Part shown: positions 60,864 to 64,000 of the stretch, piece by piece
Position numbering within the stretch: position 1 is the first letter of the stretch
How the letters are laid out: every line of letters starts with the position of its first letter
DNA from: DATARH01 sp035534855
GTDB lineage: Bacteria > Pseudomonadota > Alphaproteobacteria > ATCC43930 > CGMCC-115725
Assembly: GCA_035534855.1 (NCBI GenBank)
Contig: DATLRD010000014.1
Coordinates: 1-64,000, forward strand
Length of the DNA: 64,000 bases
Reading direction: 5' to 3'
Notes under the pieces: model-generated
Told to the model about the DNA's origin: nothing
The model's input: the letters and a program-made list of their open reading frames with translations, nothing else
Database searches by the model: none
Position numbers and translations under genes: made by a program

Positions 60864-60923
60864 ATGAAGATCACCGGACATTGCTTCTGCGGCGCGATCG
60901 CGTTTGCGGGCATGCGGCAGTGA
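60864..60923 (+). pseudogene. Remnant of a GFA-family (glutathione-dependent formaldehyde-activating-like) gene
   Basis: A strong ribosome site GAGGGAGGG is followed by an ATG and only 19 codons, MKITGHCFCGAIAFAGMRQ, then TGA. GxCxCGAIxF is the usual N-terminal zinc-binding start of GFA-domain proteins, whose full length is about 120-140 aa. A hairpin repeat starts 12 nt after the stop. The gene looks truncated at its 5' end by repeat insertion or deletion. It lies 11 nt after the acyl-CoA dehydrogenase stop, as a former operon partner. Confidence 0.65.
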
Positions 60924-60934
60924 ACATCGTTTTT

Positions 60935-61003
60935 CACAATGAGGCGGTGAGGCGATGAGAGGGTGGGGCGCTCAATCTCTCATCGCCTCACCGCCTCATT
61001 GTG
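60935..61003. repeat. Perfect 27-bp inverted repeat (long hairpin)
   Basis: The left arm 60935-60961 (starting CACAATGAGGCGGTGAGGCG) and the right arm 60977-61003 are exact inverse complements, with a 15-nt loop. The arm contains TGAGGCGG-TGAGGCGA-TGAG, an 8-nt direct repeat. The shared core recurs in imperfect form at 32892-32998. It lies between the GFA remnant and the 3' end of the Na/Pi cotransporter and could also end transcription from both sides, though it has no long T-run. Confidence 0.9.
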
Positions 61004-61033
61004 GATTTTCTTCGGGGATCCTTTGCCTTCGGG

Positions 61034-62698
61034 CTATTCGACCTCGGCGTCGCGGCGCAGCCGGCTCGGCAGCAACTCGCCGAGCCGTTCGAGCACCGGA
61101 TAGGCCGCGGCGGCGACGTGCGAATTGATCCGCTTCATGTCGCGCAACACGTCGAGATGCATCGCACTGGTCTCCACGCTTTCGCGGCGCCCGGCGCGGA
61201 TGCGGGCGAAATGCGCCTCGGTGGCGCGCGCTTCGAGGTCGCGGAACACCTCCTTTTCGGCGATCAGCCGGCGCGCGGCGCGGGCGTCGTCGGTCATGAA
61301 CACGGCGGTTGCGGACTGCACGTTGTGCGCCAGGCGCTCGAGCATCGTGCGGATTTCGGCCTGGCCCTCGATCGAGAACGCCAGGCCGCGCTTCAGCCGC
61401 TTTGCCGCGATCGCCACCAGCCCCTTGTCGACGATGTCGCCGGCATGCTCTATATTGGTGATGAAGGCGAGGATTTCCGACAACCGGCGGTTGTCGGCAT
61501 CGTCGAGCGAGTCCGGGTCGAGCCCGGTAAGATAAACCTTGATCGCGCGGTTGAGCCGATCGAGCACGTCGTCGAGGTGCTTGGCGGCGCTGACCTGGTT
61601 GCGGTCGCCGCGGTCGAGGGCGTCCAGTGCGTTGCGCAGCATCGCTTCGAGCACGTCGGCCATGCGTAGCGCCTCGCGTGCCGCGCCGGCCAGCGCGATC
61701 GCCGGCATTTCCCGCGCGCTTTCGTCGAGATAAACCGGCGTCGACGGGTCGGACGGCGCCGCGCGCGCCGGCAGCAGCCGCACCAGGAGCCGCGAGAACG
61801 GCCCGAGCAGTGGCAGGAACAGCACCGCCATCACCAAGTTGAAGGCGGTGTGGAAATCGGCGACCGCACGCGCTGCATTGGGCTCGAGCGTCACTATCAG
61901 CGGCCCGATCCACTTTAGCAGCGCAAGCCCGAGCACGACGCCGAGCGCGCGGTTCAGCAGATTGCCCATCGGCACCCGCTTGGCCACCGGGTCGCCGCCG
62001 CCGGCGCCTTCGAGCAGCGGGTTGAGCGCCGAGCCCAGATTGGCGCCGAGCACCAGCGCAAACGCGGCGTCGGGCGGCACCACCTGGTTGGCGGCCAGCG
62101 AGACGATCAGCAGCACGATCGCGACGCTCGAATGCGCCGCCCAGGTCAGCCCGGCGGCGAGGATCACGTCGATGACCGGCTGCGTCGCCAGCGAGCCCAT
62201 CAACAGGCGCAGGCTCGGCACATCCTCGTACGGCGTCATCAGCGCCAGCAGCTGGACCAGCGCCATCAGCATCAGTCCGAGCCCGATCAGCACGCGGCCG
62301 AGATCGCGGGTGCGCGATACGCGCTCGCGGCGGAACAGGATCACGCCGATCAGCACCAGCAGCGGCGCGACCCGGCCGATGTCGAACGACAGCAGCTGGA
62401 CGATCAGCGTCGTGCCTATATTGGCGCCGAGCATCACCGCCAGCGCCGGGAGCAGATCGACCAGCCCGCCAGCGGCGAACCCGGCCGCCATCAGCCCGGT
62501 CGCGGTGCTGCTCTGCAGGATCGCGGTGACGCCGAGCCCGGCGAGCAGGGCGCGGCAGCGACCGCTGAGCGCGCGCCCGAGAAAGCGCCGCAGATTGGGG
62601 CCGAAGGCGCGCTGGATGCCGCTCTGCACCATATGCACGCCCCACAGCAGCAGGGCGATTGAGCCGGCAAGATCGACCAGAGTCAGGGTGGCACCCAT
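61034..62698 (-). CDS. Na/Pi cotransporter family protein (NptA-like) with PhoU-like tail
   Basis: The 554-aa protein has two repeats of the PF02690 family with the motifs VTAILQSSTATGLMAAGF and LTWAAHSSVAIVLLIVS. Nine or so membrane helices occupy 1-330. A cytoplasmic PhoU-like helical domain is at the C-terminus (about 350-550, including LRNALDALDRGD and NRAIKVYLTGLDPDSL). It imports phosphate with sodium, or exports it, depending on the subfamily. The ATG at 62698 follows GGGAGGGGG. It stands alone, with a hairpin after its stop. Confidence 0.88.
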   Translation of the reverse strand: MGATLTLVDLAGSIALLLWGVHMVQSGIQRAFGPNLRRFLGRALSGRCRALLAGLGVTAILQSSTATGLMAAGFAAGGLVDLLPALAVMLGANIGTTLIVQLLSFDIGRVAPLLVLIGVILFRRERVSRTRDLGRVLIGLGLMLMALVQLLALMTPYEDVPSLRLLMGSLATQPVIDVILAAGLTWAAHSSVAIVLLIVSLAANQVVPPDAAFALVLGANLGSALNPLLEGAGGGDPVAKRVPMGNLLNRALGVVLGLALLKWIGPLIVTLEPNAARAVADFHTAFNLVMAVLFLPLLGPFSRLLVRLLPARAAPSDPSTPVYLDESAREMPAIALAGAAREALRMADVLEAMLRNALDALDRGDRNQVSAAKHLDDVLDRLNRAIKVYLTGLDPDSLDDADNRRLSEILAFITNIEHAGDIVDKGLVAIAAKRLKRGLAFSIEGQAEIRTMLERLAHNVQSATAVFMTDDARAARRLIAEKEVFRDLEARATEAHFARIRAGRRESVETSAMHLDVLRDMKRINSHVAAAAYPVLERLGELLPSRLRRDAEVE

Positions 62699-62810
62699 CG
62701 CCCCCTCCCGTCGCTGCAGGGCCGCGCGCACCACCGACGCGACCGGACATAAATGCCCGCCGCGGCGCCAAACTCAAGAAATAGTTGTGTCGGTGCCGCC
62801 CCCGCTGGCG

Positions 62811-63731
62811 CTAATCCATCGGCAGGCCGGAATGCACGGTGCGCGAGTCGAGCGAGGTGAAGTTGCTCTGCAATGACGGCATCCCGACCTCGGCGACCAG
62901 CTCGGGGGTCCAGCCGCCGTGATGGTGCACCATCCGCACCGGGCGCATGTGGCCATAGAGCGACAGTTCGGCGGCGCGCTGGTGGAATACCTGGCCGCTG
63001 ACGTATCCGGCCTGCTCCGAGGCGAGAAACACGCAGAGCGGCGCGATCGCGTCGGCCCGGCTGCGCCGCAGCCGCTCTTCGCGCAACGCCGCCGCGGCAG
63101 GGTCTTTCGGGGTCGGCACCGAGCGGGTCATCCGGGTATCGGCCGACGGCGCGACGACGTTGGCGGTGATGCCCTTCGACGCGTTCTCCATTGCGATGAT
63201 GCGGGCCAGCGCGACGATGCCGAGCTTGGCCGAGCCGTAATTGGCCTGGCCGACATTGCCGAGCAGGCCCGAGGTCGACGACACCAGGATCATGCGGCCG
63301 TAATTCTGCTCGCGGAACAGGTTGATCGCCGCGCGGTTGACGTTGAAGTGCCCGGTCATGTGCACGTCGATGACCGCCTGCCAGTCCTCCGGGAACATGT
63401 TGTGGAACATCTTGTCCCTGAGAATGCCGGCGGCGTTGAACACGATGTGCAGCCCGCCAAACGTGTCGCGCGCCTGCTGCACCATCTTCAGGCAATCGTC
63501 GAACTTGGCGACCGAGCCGTAATTGGCCGCCGCGTCGCCGCCTGCCGCCTTGATCTGGGAAACGATCTCCTCGGCCGGGGTCTGGTCCGAGCCTTCGCCC
63601 GAGCCGGTGGTGCCGGGGTCGTTGACGATGACCTTGGCGCCGTTCGCAGCCATCAGTTTGGCGACTTCGCCGCCGACCCCGCGGCCGGAGCCGGTGCAGA
63701 TCGCCACCCTACCTTCGAGCATCCCCGCCAT
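62811..63731 (-). CDS. Short-chain dehydrogenase/reductase
   Basis: The 306-aa SDR has the cofactor loop CTGSGRGVGGEVAKLMAANG, NDPGTTGSGEGSDQTPAEEI, FNAAGILRD (NAAG), the catalytic Ser in VSSTSGLLGN and YGSAK (YxxxK). It resembles the SDR domain of 17-beta-hydroxysteroid dehydrogenase type 4/MFE-like proteins (the VNDPG/DLG pattern), suggesting a role in beta-oxidation of branched or steroid-like acids. The substrate is not fixed. ATG at 63731 follows GGAGGAAGG-like bases; MLEGRVAI at 63722 is an alternative. Confidence 0.88.
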   Translation of the reverse strand: MAGMLEGRVAICTGSGRGVGGEVAKLMAANGAKVIVNDPGTTGSGEGSDQTPAEEIVSQIKAAGGDAAANYGSVAKFDDCLKMVQQARDTFGGLHIVFNAAGILRDKMFHNMFPEDWQAVIDVHMTGHFNVNRAAINLFREQNYGRMILVSSTSGLLGNVGQANYGSAKLGIVALARIIAMENASKGITANVVAPSADTRMTRSVPTPKDPAAAALREERLRRSRADAIAPLCVFLASEQAGYVSGQVFHQRAAELSLYGHMRPVRMVHHHGGWTPELVAEVGMPSLQSNFTSLDSRTVHSGLPMD

Positions 63732-63810
63732 TTCCGCCTTCCTCCCAAACCCTGTGGGGCCGAGTTGATGCGCCTGCAACCGGGATTGTCAACTCGCCCC
63801 GTTTGCTGCT

Positions 63811-63914
63811 TTTGCTGTTATCTGCAGGAAATCTGCAGCAAACCCCCGCCCCTCCGCGGTCGGCAATCTTGAATAGCATAGCCGCGGAATGTGGCCGAAT
63901 TGGTGGCGGAATGT
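63811..63914. repeat. Degenerate dispersed repeat, copy B
   Basis: The block GCTGTTATCTGCAGGAAATC TGCAGC and the later GCGGTCGG, ATAGCATAGCCGCGG and ATGTGGCCGAATTGG correspond in order to copy A at 13508-13655. The 269 nt from 63732 to the right edge hold no convincing gene; only the first part of that stretch shows this repeat. Confidence 0.4.
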
Positions 63915-64000
63915 CCGGGGCTAAAGGAGCCGGCCCTGGGTCTCGGTCTGCTCCCGTGCCGACGCCCGGAAAGTGGCGGCGGTGTCGATACGAGGGATGC

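Overview
The window is GC-rich, densely packed bacterial chromosome, with frequent ATGA/GTGA stop-start overlaps and many GTG or TTG starts. Gene content points to an alphaproteobacterium, probably Rhodospirillales-like: an aerobic-type cobalamin locus with CobN, a RegB/RegA redox two-component pair, the mreBCD-mrdA-rodA shape operon, DUF1127 and DUF4169 small proteins, and branched-chain amino-acid ABC, CaiB/BaiF and acyl-CoA dehydrogenase genes. The assignment rests on gene families only; no rRNA or tRNA gene was seen.

Layout. Positions 1-13060 hold a cobalamin (B12) locus: an uncharacterised protein cut by the left edge, cbiX, cobD, and a leftward operon cobP-cobW-cobN-cobO-cobQ behind a clear cobalamin riboswitch (about 10374-10525), followed by cobC-cobV and the divergent cobT. 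Together they cover cobalt insertion, corrinoid adenosylation, side-chain amidation and nucleotide-loop assembly. Positions 13077-18309 carry a glycine-zipper protein, an ABC-2 exporter, regB-regA and an alpha/beta hydrolase. Positions 18432-28611 are mixed accessory metabolism: a four-domain rhodanese protein, a cyclase-SUMF1 fusion, an intradiol dioxygenase, a PAS protein, a phosphotransferase with an acyl-CoA dehydrogenase, a LysR regulator, and a DUF1127/57-aa/CmcJ-like operon. Positions 28805-34668 include an HpcH/HpaI aldolase, an EamA permease, pssA, a cupin, a gene with an in-frame UGA that is best read as a selenoprotein, a CaiB/BaiF transferase and two small proteins.

Positions 34923-41230 are the rod-shape operon mreB-mreC-mreD-mrdA-rodA plus an unknown 202-aa gene. 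Positions 41340-46441 form a branched-chain amino-acid-type ABC transporter whose permease LivM and ATPase LivG are fused. Then come an MscS channel, a copper-type P-type ATPase divergent from its MerR regulator, a DUF29/deacetylase pair, NlpC/P60 and hotdog enzymes, and a cell-surface acylation cluster (three SGNH hydrolases, one MBOAT, one small membrane protein; 53275-58295). Positions 58323-59623 form a small AT-rich island with a frameshifted winged-helix gene and a nuclease-like gene. The right end has an acyl-CoA dehydrogenase, a 19-codon remnant of a GFA-family gene, a Na/Pi cotransporter and a short-chain dehydrogenase.

The most notable items are the UGA-containing PrdB/GrdB-like gene with a candidate SECIS hairpin, a 90-nt palindromic element inserted in frame inside cobQ, the long hairpin repeats at 32892-32998 and 60935-61003, and the acylation cluster. 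No stretch longer than about 270 bases lacks a gene.
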